A stretch of DNA of 64,000 bases from Rahnella variigena (GTDB taxonomy: Bacteria; Pseudomonadota; Gammaproteobacteria; Enterobacterales; Enterobacteriaceae): the NCBI RefSeq assembly GCF_003610915.1, contig NZ_NSDJ01000001.1, forward strand, positions 2,170,001-2,234,000, written 5' to 3'. This document shows, piece by piece, positions 1-7,783 of the stretch; the first letter of the stretch is position 1, and each line of letters opens with the position of its first letter. Made by a program: the position numbers and the translations under genes. The notes under the pieces are model-generated. The model ran no database searches. It saw only the letters and a program-made list of their open reading frames with translations, and was not told where the DNA came from.

Positions 1-40
1 CACGCTGCAAGGCTGAAAAAGGTGATCCATCCCCAATAAA

Positions 41-56
41 ATGGAATCGCTTACAC
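41..56. promoter_or_regulatory. GalR/LacI-type operator (OI-like)
   Basis: On the minus strand this reads GTGTAAGCGATTCCAT, matching 14 of 16 bases of the E. coli gal operator GTGTAAACGATTCCAC as I recall it. It pairs with a second site at 150-165 at a centre distance of 109 bp, close to the roughly 113 bp between E. coli OE and OI. The served gene is probably galE, lying leftward off the window; this is inferred from the synteny galE-modF in E. coli. Confidence 0.6.
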
Positions 57-149
57 AAACAGTTTAGCACCTTTCAGGATGAGCAAACAGGTACAGTGCG
101 CCGTACAGAAAGCCCGCAACATCCGGCATTAAGTCAGAATTGATGGTAA

Positions 150-165
150 GTGTAATCGCTTACAC
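150..165. promoter_or_regulatory. GalR/LacI-type operator (OE-like)
   Basis: GTGTAATCGCTTACAC has perfect 6-bp arms GTGTAA/TTACAC around a 4-bp centre and fits the LacI/GalR operator pattern. With the site at 41-56 it brackets the space where a leftward promoter would sit. I cannot pick a convincing -10/-35 between them by eye. Confidence 0.6.
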
Positions 166-212
166 TGATTTAGTTGCATTATCTTAATCAGCGTTTTATG
201 TGATTTTTCGGA

Positions 213-1112
213 CTACATCCTGGGAATGGTGCTCATTTTATCCAGCAGCCAGCGCCGCAGAATGACGATATCTGCCCGTTCCGCTTTCTCTTTCGTCGTC
301 ACCAGATAGTAATTAGCACCGGGAAGATGGTGCAGGAACGGGGTAGAAAGGATGCCTTTTTCGATGAAATCATGGGCCAGCAAACTGCTGACAATGGCTA
401 CGCCCTGACCCGCAATCGCCGCCTGAATCGCATGCGTTTCATCGGTGAAACGCAGCCCGCTGTCGATTTTTAATGTCGCCGGACCGAAATGCTGACGCCA
501 GTTTTCCCAGTCGGGGGAAGGTTGCGGAATGTGGCGATTTTCCACATGAAATAAAGTCGCGTCAGCTAAATCTTCCGCCGTGGTCAGACGAAGGGAAGGG
601 CTGGCGACCAGCACAAATGTGTCCTGATACAACAGCGTTGAATTCAGCGTTTCATCTGCCGACTCGCTGTAACGGATAGCGACGTCCACCGTATTGCGGG
701 ACAAATCCACCAGTTCGATACCGGTGTGTAGACGTAAATCCATGTCCGGTGCCGCACTTTTCAAATCCGCCAGCCTTGGCACCAGCCAGTGAGTCAGAAA
801 ATTGGACGTGGTGGTGAGTGTCAGCGCCGCGGGTCTTGCTGCGTGATGAATATCTTCTACCGCCGCCTGTAATCCGGCAAAAGCCTGCCGCGTTGCCTGA
901 CGCAAAATCTCCCCGGCGGCCGTCAGCCGGACTTCCCTCGCACTGCGCTCAAAAACAGCGGTGCCCAGCGCCTCTTCCAGCACGCGGATCTGATGGCTGA
1001 TGGCGGTGGCGGTCACGCCGATTTCTTCTGCCGCGCGCTTGAAGCTGTTCTGCTGTGCCACGACATCAAATGCCCTGAGCGAGCCAAGTGGCGGCAACCG
1101 GACTTTTTTCAT
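213..1112 (-). CDS. LysR-family transcriptional regulator, GcvA-like
   Basis: A 299-aa protein of normal LysR length. The N-terminal winged HTH occupies about residues 5-65 (LGSLRAFDVVAQQNSFKRAA followed by VTATAISHQIRVLE), and the rest is the periplasmic-binding-like effector domain, with the GcvA-type stretch NFLTHWLVPRLADL near residue 104. It is transcribed leftward, divergent from the membrane protein starting at 1262, so that gene is a plausible target. The effector is unknown. No strong Shine-Dalgarno is visible before the chosen ATG, but the Pfam-like N-terminus starts right there. E. coli has no LysR gene between galE and modF, so this is an insertion relative to that order. Confidence 0.85.
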   Translation of the reverse strand: MKKVRLPPLGSLRAFDVVAQQNSFKRAAEEIGVTATAISHQIRVLEEALGTAVFERSAREVRLTAAGEILRQATRQAFAGLQAAVEDIHHAARPAALTLTTTSNFLTHWLVPRLADLKSAAPDMDLRLHTGIELVDLSRNTVDVAIRYSESADETLNSTLLYQDTFVLVASPSLRLTTAEDLADATLFHVENRHIPQPSPDWENWRQHFGPATLKIDSGLRFTDETHAIQAAIAGQGVAIVSSLLAHDFIEKGILSTPFLHHLPGANYYLVTTKEKAERADIVILRRWLLDKMSTIPRM

Positions 1113-1261
1113 GATGAGTTATTTTCATCCTTTGCTGAAATCTATGACTTTGAACAGCCTAAAATAGGCGGTGTAAGCTCCTTTATCAAGATGCTGAGGA
1201 TGAGATTGAATCATCTTTCATGGCAGATGTTTTTTGCAAGATTCTGATAGAGGAAAGATTA

Positions 1262-2092
1262 ATGATGATCCGTTTCCGTTCGCCCTTGTGGTCCCTGATC
1301 CCGGGTGTGGTGTTTATTGTGAGTCTGGTTCTGACGCTGTTAAGTGTCGCTTTTTACGGGCTGGATACACCGCTGAGTCACACGTTGGCGGGGGCCGCTG
1401 CGCTCTTTTTTTTATTGTTTATCATCAGTGAAAATTATCATCCGGATCCGCTGCTGCCGCGTCCGTTACGTTCATCGCTGCCGTTACAGATAAGCCTCTG
1501 GACGTGCATTTTCTCTCCGGCGGTAACCTATACTGCGGGTTTATTGCTGGCAGTGGCGATGTATCAGCTTTATGCAGTGAGCGTACCGGGCATTATTCTC
1601 AGCTTTCTCCCCTGGCTGCTGATGCGGCTGGCGGGCACGGCGCTCGGTGAAAAACTCGGGCAGGGCATCTCACCCTCCACGGTTTTACTTTGGGGTTTTA
1701 TGCTGGCGGCGGGCGGTCTGGGACTGATATCCATGATGCCGGCAGCAACGCCGTTCTGGCTGGCGCTGCTGCCGGGCATGCTGCTGACAGGTTTCGGGGC
1801 AGGGCTGACAGGTCACGCAGCACGTGCTGGCAGAGAGGGGCTTACCGGTGATGAATATCATTATTCTTTACGGCTGGGCGTGCTGGCGCAGGTCAGCAGC
1901 ACTGCGGTGATCCTGGCGCTGCTGACGTTGCTGCTGAGGAATAATCCCGGTCATCAGGGTGTTATAACCGGGTTTTCATTGCTGGGGGCACTGGCGCTGG
2001 CCGGCATTGTGACGGCGCTGATGGCCCCCGGGAAAGGGAAGAAAGTTACAATGCGTCAATCTGATAGCGGTAAATATCGCCGTCAGGAATAA
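1262..2092 (+). CDS. Half-length MFS-like membrane protein
   Basis: A 276-aa very hydrophobic protein with about eight predicted membrane spans. The second half (FWLALLPGMLLTGFGAGLTG and what follows) resembles the C-terminal half of DHA2-type drug exporters of the EmrB/QacA group, yet no N-terminal six-span half exists upstream, where only 149 bases separate it from the divergent LysR gene. The start was set at ATG 1262 because AGAGGAAAG precedes it; the open frame extends back to 1220 without a ribosome site. Its last 47 bases overlap the 3' end of modF on the other strand. It may be a truncated transporter or a distinct half-size family; function is unknown. Confidence 0.6.
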   Translation: MMIRFRSPLWSLIPGVVFIVSLVLTLLSVAFYGLDTPLSHTLAGAAALFFLLFIISENYHPDPLLPRPLRSSLPLQISLWTCIFSPAVTYTAGLLLAVAMYQLYAVSVPGIILSFLPWLLMRLAGTALGEKLGQGISPSTVLLWGFMLAAGGLGLISMMPAATPFWLALLPGMLLTGFGAGLTGHAARAGREGLTGDEYHYSLRLGVLAQVSSTAVILALLTLLLRNNPGHQGVITGFSLLGALALAGIVTALMAPGKGKKVTMRQSDSGKYRRQE

Positions 2093-3515
2093 AGCTCAGG
2101 CGATGCGTAATGCATTGCGGGGCGTCTTCGGCGTGATGCGAAACAAACAGCAGCTGTGTTTCCCCTTCGCCAATCAGAATATCGACAAAACGGCGCACCA
2201 GCTGACGGTTGATCGGATCCAGCCCCTGCAACGGTTCATCGAGAATTAACAGGGCAGGATGTTTAACCAGCGCGCGGGCGATCAGCGCCAGCCGCTGCTG
2301 TCCCCAGGATAAACTGTGGAATGGCGTCTCACCGGCATTGCCACCCAGACCGAGCAGTTCCAGCCATTGCGACGTCAGGAGCCGCTGGCGGTCAGAGACT
2401 GCCTGATAAATCCCGATAGAGTCGAAGAAGCCGGAAGTAATGACATTGCGCACGCTGGTGCTGACACGGTAATCCAGATGCAGGCTGCTGCTGACGTAAC
2501 CGATGTGGCGTTTGATATCCCAGATGGTTTCACCGCTGCCACGACGACGGCCAAACAGCGTCAGATCGTTGCTGTAGCCTTGCGCGTGGTCGCCGGTAAT
2601 CAGACTCAGCAGCGTGGATTTTCCGGCGCCGTTCTGGCCGGTGATCTGCCAGTGCTGACCGTGATCGACCTGCCAGCTGAGGTTATGCAAAATCGGTTTG
2701 TCGTTGTACTGCACCACGCCGTCACGCAGCACGATCAGCGGACTGTCAGCAGGCGGACTGATGCGTGCGGTTGGATCTTCAGCTTCCGGCACGGCCATGC
2801 CATTCAGGCTTTCGCTGTGGGCCAGCTGTGCGACCAGCGCGTCGGCCATCACCTGTTCACGCGGGCCCACTGAGGCCAGCGTACAGTCAGCTAGCACGCC
2901 GACATTTTTAACAAACGAAGGAATATCGTCAAAGCGATTAAGTACCAGCACCATTGTCTGGCCTTCGGCGGAAAGTTTCTCAAGCAGTTCTGCCAGCTGG
3001 GCGCGGGCATTAACGTCAAGGCCGTCAAAGGGCTCATCCAGCACCAGCAAATCGGGTTGTTGCATCAGCACCTGACACAGCAACGTTTTGCGGGTTTCAC
3101 CGGTCGATAAATATTTAAAGCGGCGGTCGAGCAATTTCTCAATACCAAACTGCGCGGCAAGCGCGGTGCAACGGGCCGGATCGCGTACGTCGTCCTGAAT
3201 GATTTCAGCGGTTGTGCGACCGGTATCGTCTTCACCTTCACTGAGTAAATCGGTGTTGTTACGCTGCCACTCATCTGCGACCAGTTTCTGTAACTGTTCA
3301 AAAGACAGGCGAACGATATGCGCAAAACTGTTTTCACGGGTGCCTTTCAGCAGGGTTAAGTCGCCCGCCAGCGCACGGGCGAGGGCGGATTTACCGCTGC
3401 CGTTCGAACCGACAAATGCCCAGCTGTCGGCCTGGCGGAGAGTCAGATCGGAAAGTGTGAGGGTTCGGGTGTCACTGAGGCGGAAAACGCCTTGCGAAAT
3501 ATGCAACGACGACAT
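2046..3515 (-). CDS. modF: ModF, tandem ABC ATPase of the molybdate regulon
   Basis: A 489-aa protein made of two fused ABC ATPase domains, the arrangement of E. coli ModF. Domain 1 has Walker A GSNGSGKS (residues 36-43), signature LSTGE and Walker B LLVLDEP; domain 2 has Walker A GQNGAGKS (about residue 295), signature LSWGQ and Walker B LLILDEP. There are no membrane segments. ModF is linked to molybdenum by its position behind modE, but its exact job is not settled in the literature I know. It follows modE by 217 bases to modE's stop (123 bases without coding). The 3' end overlaps the convergent membrane protein gene by 47 bases. Confidence 0.93.
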   Translation of the reverse strand: MSSLHISQGVFRLSDTRTLTLSDLTLRQADSWAFVGSNGSGKSALARALAGDLTLLKGTRENSFAHIVRLSFEQLQKLVADEWQRNNTDLLSEGEDDTGRTTAEIIQDDVRDPARCTALAAQFGIEKLLDRRFKYLSTGETRKTLLCQVLMQQPDLLVLDEPFDGLDVNARAQLAELLEKLSAEGQTMVLVLNRFDDIPSFVKNVGVLADCTLASVGPREQVMADALVAQLAHSESLNGMAVPEAEDPTARISPPADSPLIVLRDGVVQYNDKPILHNLSWQVDHGQHWQITGQNGAGKSTLLSLITGDHAQGYSNDLTLFGRRRGSGETIWDIKRHIGYVSSSLHLDYRVSTSVRNVITSGFFDSIGIYQAVSDRQRLLTSQWLELLGLGGNAGETPFHSLSWGQQRLALIARALVKHPALLILDEPLQGLDPINRQLVRRFVDILIGEGETQLLFVSHHAEDAPQCITHRLSFIPDGDIYRYQIDAL

Positions 3516-3638
3516 TTTTTATCTCTCATTTTGAAATGATTATAAAATAAGGGATAAGCGCTGCACCTTCGCAAGTCAATTGACAATTCTGCAAAATGAA
3601 AACGCTGATTTTGCAAGATACTGATTAAATACCCGTTT

Positions 3639-4421
3639 TTAGCAAAGGGTGGCGATGATGACTTTGTCATCGTCAAACTGAGCAAATACCGTCTGACCGG
3701 TTTTCAGCGCCAGTTTATCCATCTCAGTATTTGGCACCGTGGCGCACAATGTCTCGCTGCTGAGTAATTTTACCAGCACTTCGCTGTTTTTCTCGCCGTG
3801 CTGAATACTGATAACTTCGCCCCGCAGCGCGTTGTGGCTGTTTTCAGCGTTAAATCCGAGGGTTATCCACGGCGCTTTAATCAGCACCAGCACTTCTTTA
3901 CCCGGTGTCAGCGCCAGACGGTCGGCACTTTGCTCGGTAATGGCGGCGCGAATTTGCGTTTTTCCGTCCGCCAGCAGGATATCAATATGCTGCTGGACGG
4001 TCTGATGGGTGCGCTCCACGACGGTGCCGAAGAACTGATTACGTGCGCTGGTTTGCAGTGAAAAACGGGAAATTGCGGCCAGCAGGCTGTCCAGCGGCAG
4101 GGAATCTTCTTTAAGCACGTCAAAGGCTTTTTGCTGGATTTGCGCCAGCAGCTCATAAAGTTGGATCAGGCGCTCGCCGTAAGGCGTCAGTACGGCGCCC
4201 CCGCCACCTTTGCCGCCGGTACTGCGGTCAACCAGCGACTCATCCGCAAGCTGATTCATCTCGTTGATGGCATCCCAGGCGCTTTTATAACTGATCCCCG
4301 CGAGCTTCGCGCCCTGGCTGATTGAACCGGTGTGACGCACTTGTCGCAATAATTCGATACGACGTGGATCGGCGAACAAGCGTTGCTGGAGCTTGAGAGT
4401 TAAGAGAATTTCGGCTTGCAT
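3639..4421 (-). CDS. modE: ModE, molybdate-sensing transcriptional regulator
   Basis: A 260-aa protein, against 262 in E. coli. The N-terminal winged HTH (about residues 20-110, with GSISQGAKLAGISYKSAWDA and the GGKGGGGAVLTPYGERL wing) is followed by two Mop-type molybdate-binding folds. The molybdate-loaded dimer represses modABC and activates moaA in E. coli. Matching CGTTAT-N12-ATAACG boxes are present here at 4955-4978 and 32955-32978, so both known target classes lie in this same window. It is divergent from acrZ-modABC and probably co-transcribed with modF. Confidence 0.96.
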   Translation of the reverse strand: MQAEILLTLKLQQRLFADPRRIELLRQVRHTGSISQGAKLAGISYKSAWDAINEMNQLADESLVDRSTGGKGGGGAVLTPYGERLIQLYELLAQIQQKAFDVLKEDSLPLDSLLAAISRFSLQTSARNQFFGTVVERTHQTVQQHIDILLADGKTQIRAAITEQSADRLALTPGKEVLVLIKAPWITLGFNAENSHNALRGEVISIQHGEKNSEVLVKLLSSETLCATVPNTEMDKLALKTGQTVFAQFDDDKVIIATLC

Positions 4422-4609
4422 TGCAGCTTCCTTAATTGAATCATGCTTTATTGTCGCCGCTAAACCCGCAGGCAGGCAAGTTGGCTAAATGCTAAAGTAT
4501 TTACAGTCCCGTGCTGTTATTATCTGCCACAGTTTGATTTACGTTTTTGACTTCATGCAAGAAGTCCTACACCGTCTGCGGGCGGTTCAGCCAGCTAAGT
4601 GAGGCTATC

Positions 4610-4765
4610 ATGTTAGAACTATTAGAAAGTTTGCTTTTCGCTGCCGTCATGGTGCCAGTCTTCATCGCTGTGATCCTGGGGCTGATCTGGGGACTGGGCG
4701 AAGTATTCAACCTCATCTCCCACGTGGGTCACTCTAAAGAGTCCCGCGAGAAACCTCATTACTGA
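4610..4765 (+). CDS. acrZ: AcrZ, small partner of the AcrAB-TolC pump
   Basis: A 51-aa protein starting [20 protein letters not shown], closely matching E. coli AcrZ (49 aa, formerly YbhT). One membrane helix covers about residues 5-28, and the GLGEVFN segment is conserved. AcrZ binds AcrB in the inner membrane and alters export of some drugs. The start at 4610 is supported by GTGAGG just upstream and by homology; the frame runs back to 4547 without support. It sits between modE and modA, the same place as in E. coli, and ends in its own terminator. Confidence 0.93.
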   Translation: MLELLESLLFAAVMVPVFIAVILGLIWGLGEVFNLISHVGHSKESREKPHY

Positions 4766-4798
4766 AACATGAGTGTTTTCTGAGAACGCATTTTCCAG

Positions 4799-4831
4799 AA
4801 GCCCGGCCATTGTGCCGGGCTTTCTATTTTT
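4799..4831 (+). terminator. Rho-independent terminator of acrZ
   Basis: AGCCCGGC and GCCGGGCT form an 8-bp stem (4800-4807 with 4814-4821) around a CATTGT loop, followed by a T-rich tract up to 4831. Confidence 0.85.
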
Positions 4832-4832
4832 G

Positions 4833-4883
4833 GGAACAGACTCATTTTGGAAACAGGCTCATTTTGGAAACAGACTCGATTTT
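4833..4883 (+). repeat. Three tandem 17-bp direct repeats upstream of modA
   Basis: Units at 4833-4849, 4850-4866 and 4867-4883 read GGAACAGACTCATTTTG, GAAACAGGCTCATTTTG and GAAACAGACTCGATTTT. They lie between the acrZ terminator and the modA promoter. No known binding motif is recognised. Confidence 0.85.
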
Positions 4884-4935
4884 CCGCCTGAGATCAAAAA
4901 ACTACCGCTTCTTCAGCAGAGTGCGGAAAAACCGG

Positions 4936-4978
4936 ATGACATCGTGTTTTTTCTCGTTATATTCATCTCTACATAACG
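4936..4978 (+). promoter_or_regulatory. modA promoter with overlapping ModE box
   Basis: ATGACA (4936-4941), a 16-bp spacer and TATATT (4958-4963) form a plausible sigma-70 promoter. The ModE box CGTTAT-N12-ATAACG (4955-4978) covers the -10 and the expected start of transcription, as in E. coli, where molybdate-ModE represses modABC. Assignment rests on matching the remembered E. coli operator. Confidence 0.85.
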
Positions 4979-5009
4979 TATCCATATCTATAACAGCAGA
5001 GGAAATCCG

Positions 5010-5783
5010 ATGAAACACACCTGGGGCAAATTACTGACCGCGACCGTGCTGGTGGCAGGCGTTAGCATGCACGCGCAGGCCGCCGAAAAAATCACTGTAT
5101 TCGCCGCGGCGTCCCTGACCAATGCATTACAAGATATCGCCACCCAATATCAGAAAGAAAAAGGTGTGCAGGTTGTCTCTTCTTTCGCGTCGTCTTCTAC
5201 GCTGGCTCGCCAGATTGAGCAGGGCGCGCCTGCGGATATGTTCATTTCTGCCGATCAGCAGTGGATGGATTACGCGATCGGCAAACAACAAATGGTCGAT
5301 AACACCCGTTACACCTTGCTGGGCAATGAACTGGTGCTGATATCTGCGGCCAACAGCAAAATTGATAAAGTCGACATCTCTGATAAAACCGATTGGACCA
5401 AACTGATTGGCGACAGCCGTCTGGCGGTCGGGGATCCGGACCACGTTCCGGCCGGTATTTATGCCAAAGAAGCGCTGCAAAAACTGGGTGCCTGGACCAC
5501 GCTGGAGCCTAAACTGGCGCGTGCCAGCGACGTTCGTGCCGCAATGGCGCTGGTTGAGCGTGAAGAAGCGCCGGTCGGAATTGTTTACGGTTCTGACGCC
5601 GTCGCCAGCAAAAAAGTGAAAGTCGTGGGCATCTTCCCGGCATCCAGCCATAAACCGGTTGAATACCCGATGGCGATTGTAAAAGACCATGACAACGTCA
5701 CCGTGAAAGGTTTCTATGATTATCTGAAAACGCCTGCTGCGGCTGAAATCTTCAAAAAATACGGTTTCACCCCGCGCGGTTAA
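5010..5783 (+). CDS. modA: ModA, periplasmic molybdate-binding protein
   Basis: A 257-aa precursor with a Sec signal peptide of about 24 residues ending in AQA, then the start of mature protein AEKITVFAAASLTNALQDIA, which is the typical ModA opening. It captures molybdate or tungstate in the periplasm and hands it to ModB. GAGGAAATCCG precedes the ATG. Its promoter carries a ModE box. A terminator hairpin and 181 bases separate it from modB, whereas E. coli has the two genes almost touching. Confidence 0.97.
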   Translation: MKHTWGKLLTATVLVAGVSMHAQAAEKITVFAAASLTNALQDIATQYQKEKGVQVVSSFASSSTLARQIEQGAPADMFISADQQWMDYAIGKQQMVDNTRYTLLGNELVLISAANSKIDKVDISDKTDWTKLIGDSRLAVGDPDHVPAGIYAKEALQKLGAWTTLEPKLARASDVRAAMALVEREEAPVGIVYGSDAVASKKVKVVGIFPASSHKPVEYPMAIVKDHDNVTVKGFYDYLKTPAAAEIFKKYGFTPRG

Positions 5784-5811
5784 CGTCATCTGTTCGTCAG
5801 ATGAAACACTT

Positions 5812-5841
5812 AAGCCATCGCCTCTGGGGATGGCTTTTTTG
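5812..5841 (+). terminator. Terminator between modA and modB
   Basis: AAGCCATC (5812-5819) pairs with GATGGCTT (5829-5836), followed by six T. Because it lies inside the modABC operon it may act as an attenuator that makes ModA more abundant than ModBC. Confidence 0.85.
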
Positions 5842-5964
5842 TCTCAACGCCACTGCATCAAGGTTTATACTTTGCGGACACAGGCTTCCGCGATTAAAGG
5901 CTTTTAAATTTTTGCCGATATTTTATCTTTAGCGGCACATTTACTTCAGGATTAACAAACCGAC

Positions 5965-6654
5965 ATGATGTTGAGTGAATATGAGTGGCAGGCGGTACTT
6001 CTCAGTCTGAAAGTATCGAGTCTGGCCGTAGTTTGCAGTCTGCCGCTTGGAATTCTGATGGCGTGGATCCTGGTCCGCTGCCGCTTTCCCGGCAAATCCC
6101 TGCTCGACAGCATTATTCATCTGCCGCTGGTATTACCCCCGGTGGTCATCGGCTATTTGTTGCTGGTGGTAATGGGACGGCGCGGTTTTATCGGCCAGCG
6201 TTTATATGAATGGTTTGGCTTCAGCTTCAGCTTCAGCTGGCACGGCGCTGTGCTGGCATCTGCCGTGGTGGCATTCCCGCTGATGGTTCGCGCAATACGT
6301 CAGTCACTCGAAGCCGTTGATCCTAAACTGGAACTCGCCGCCCGCACACTCGGGGCTTCACCGTGGCGGGTCTTTTTCACCATTACATTGCCGCTTTCTG
6401 TGCCCGGCGTCATCGTCGGCGTGGTGCTGGCCTTCGCCCGTTCACTGGGTGAATTTGGCGCAACCATTACCTTCGTGTCGAACATTCCCGGCGAGACCCG
6501 CACCATTCCGCTGGCGATGTATACCCTCATTGAAACGCCGGGCGCAGAAAGTGCCGCCGCGCGCCTTTGCGTGCTGGCCATTCTGTTGTCTCTGGCAGCG
6601 TTACTGATTTCTGACTGGCTGGCAAAACGCAGCCGTATCCGGCTGGGAGGCTGA
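5965..6654 (+). CDS. modB: ModB, molybdate ABC transporter permease
   Basis: A 229-aa integral membrane protein, identical in length to E. coli ModB, with five to six spans. The EAA coupling loop is present ([20 protein letters not shown], about residues 126-145). It forms the inner-membrane channel of ModB2C2. No clear promoter or ModE box was found in the 181-base gap after modA, so it probably depends on read-through of the intervening terminator or on an unrecognised promoter. modC begins two bases after its stop. Confidence 0.96.
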   Translation: MMLSEYEWQAVLLSLKVSSLAVVCSLPLGILMAWILVRCRFPGKSLLDSIIHLPLVLPPVVIGYLLLVVMGRRGFIGQRLYEWFGFSFSFSWHGAVLASAVVAFPLMVRAIRQSLEAVDPKLELAARTLGASPWRVFFTITLPLSVPGVIVGVVLAFARSLGEFGATITFVSNIPGETRTIPLAMYTLIETPGAESAAARLCVLAILLSLAALLISDWLAKRSRIRLGG

Positions 6655-6655
6655 A

Positions 6656-7717
6656 ATGCTCGAACTCGATTTCAGTCAAAAGCTGGGCGATTTGGATTTA
6701 CAGGTTACGCAAACTTTACCGGCGCAGGGTATCACGGCCATTTTTGGCCTGTCGGGCGCAGGAAAAACGTCGCTGATCAACGCCATCGGCGGACTGACCA
6801 AACCTGATAATGGCCGCATCACCTTAAACGGTCGTATCTTGTCAGATGCGCAAAACAACATTTTCCTGCCGCCGGAAAAACGCCGCGTGGGCTATGTTTT
6901 CCAGGATGCGCGGCTGTTTCCCCATTATCGCGTGAAAGGCAATCTGCAATACGGCATGGCCGCGTCGATGCGCGGTCAGTTTGACAGCATCGTTCATTTG
7001 CTGGGTATTGAATCCCTGCTGGATCGTTTTCCGCTCACCTTATCCGGGGGCGAAAAGCAGCGTGTGGCGATTGGCCGTGCCTTACTGACTGCGCCGGAAA
7101 TTCTGCTGATGGACGAACCGCTGGCGGCACTGGATATCCCGCGTAAACGGGAACTGATGCCGTATCTGGAGCGTCTGGCGCAGGAAGTCAGTATTCCGAT
7201 TTTATACGTAACGCACAGCCTGGATGAGATTTTGCGGCTGGCTGAAAAGGTGCTGGTTCTGGATGCTGGCAACGTGCTGGCGATGGGCGCGCTGGAAGAC
7301 GTCTGGGCGAGCAATGTCATGCGTCCCTGGCTGCCAAAAGCAGAGCAGAGCAGCGTGCTGAATGTCAGTGTGCTGGAACATCATCCGCGTTATGAAATGA
7401 CGGCGCTGGCGGTGGGGGATCAGCGGTTGTGGATAAGCAAAGTAGAGGAAGAACCCGGCACACCACTGCGTATTCGTGTGAACTCCACGGACGTTTCACT
7501 GGTGTTGCAACCGACGGCCAACAACAGCAGTATCCGTAATATTCTGCCCGCCAAGGTGCTGGAATGTCTGGATATCGGCAATCAGGTGGAAGTGAAACTG
7601 GCGATGGCCGACCACATTATCTGGGCCCGCATTACGCCATGGGCGCGAGACGAACTGATGATCCGCGCCGGACAGTGGCTGTATGCGCAGATCAAAAGCG
7701 TGTCGGTGAACAGATGA
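6656..7717 (+). CDS. modC: ModC, molybdate ABC transporter ATPase
   Basis: A 353-aa protein with the usual ModC order: ABC domain with Walker [10 protein letters not shown] (about residue 33), Q-loop YVFQDARLF, signature LSGGEKQR, Walker [12 protein letters not shown] and a switch His in YVTHSLDE, then a C-terminal Mop/TOBE domain (about residues 285-350) that binds oxyanion. It energises molybdate import together with ModB. It overlaps nothing and ends the mod operon; no terminator was seen after it. Confidence 0.97.
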   Translation: MLELDFSQKLGDLDLQVTQTLPAQGITAIFGLSGAGKTSLINAIGGLTKPDNGRITLNGRILSDAQNNIFLPPEKRRVGYVFQDARLFPHYRVKGNLQYGMAASMRGQFDSIVHLLGIESLLDRFPLTLSGGEKQRVAIGRALLTAPEILLMDEPLAALDIPRKRELMPYLERLAQEVSIPILYVTHSLDEILRLAEKVLVLDAGNVLAMGALEDVWASNVMRPWLPKAEQSSVLNVSVLEHHPRYEMTALAVGDQRLWISKVEEEPGTPLRIRVNSTDVSLVLQPTANNSSIRNILPAKVLECLDIGNQVEVKLAMADHIIWARITPWARDELMIRAGQWLYAQIKSVSVNR

Positions 7718-7783
7718 CGCCTTGCAAAAATGATCAGTTGAGTCCACCCTTCATCTCAATTTAGCGATTTTTTGAGGTGTAAG

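Noticed and set aside
4833..4883. Tandem repeat read as a CRISPR or iteron origin
   Set aside because: Three 17-bp units without spacers and no replication gene nearby.
5127..5789. 220-codon open frame on the minus strand
   Set aside because: It is the mirror of modA in another frame; composition reflects the codon use of modA.
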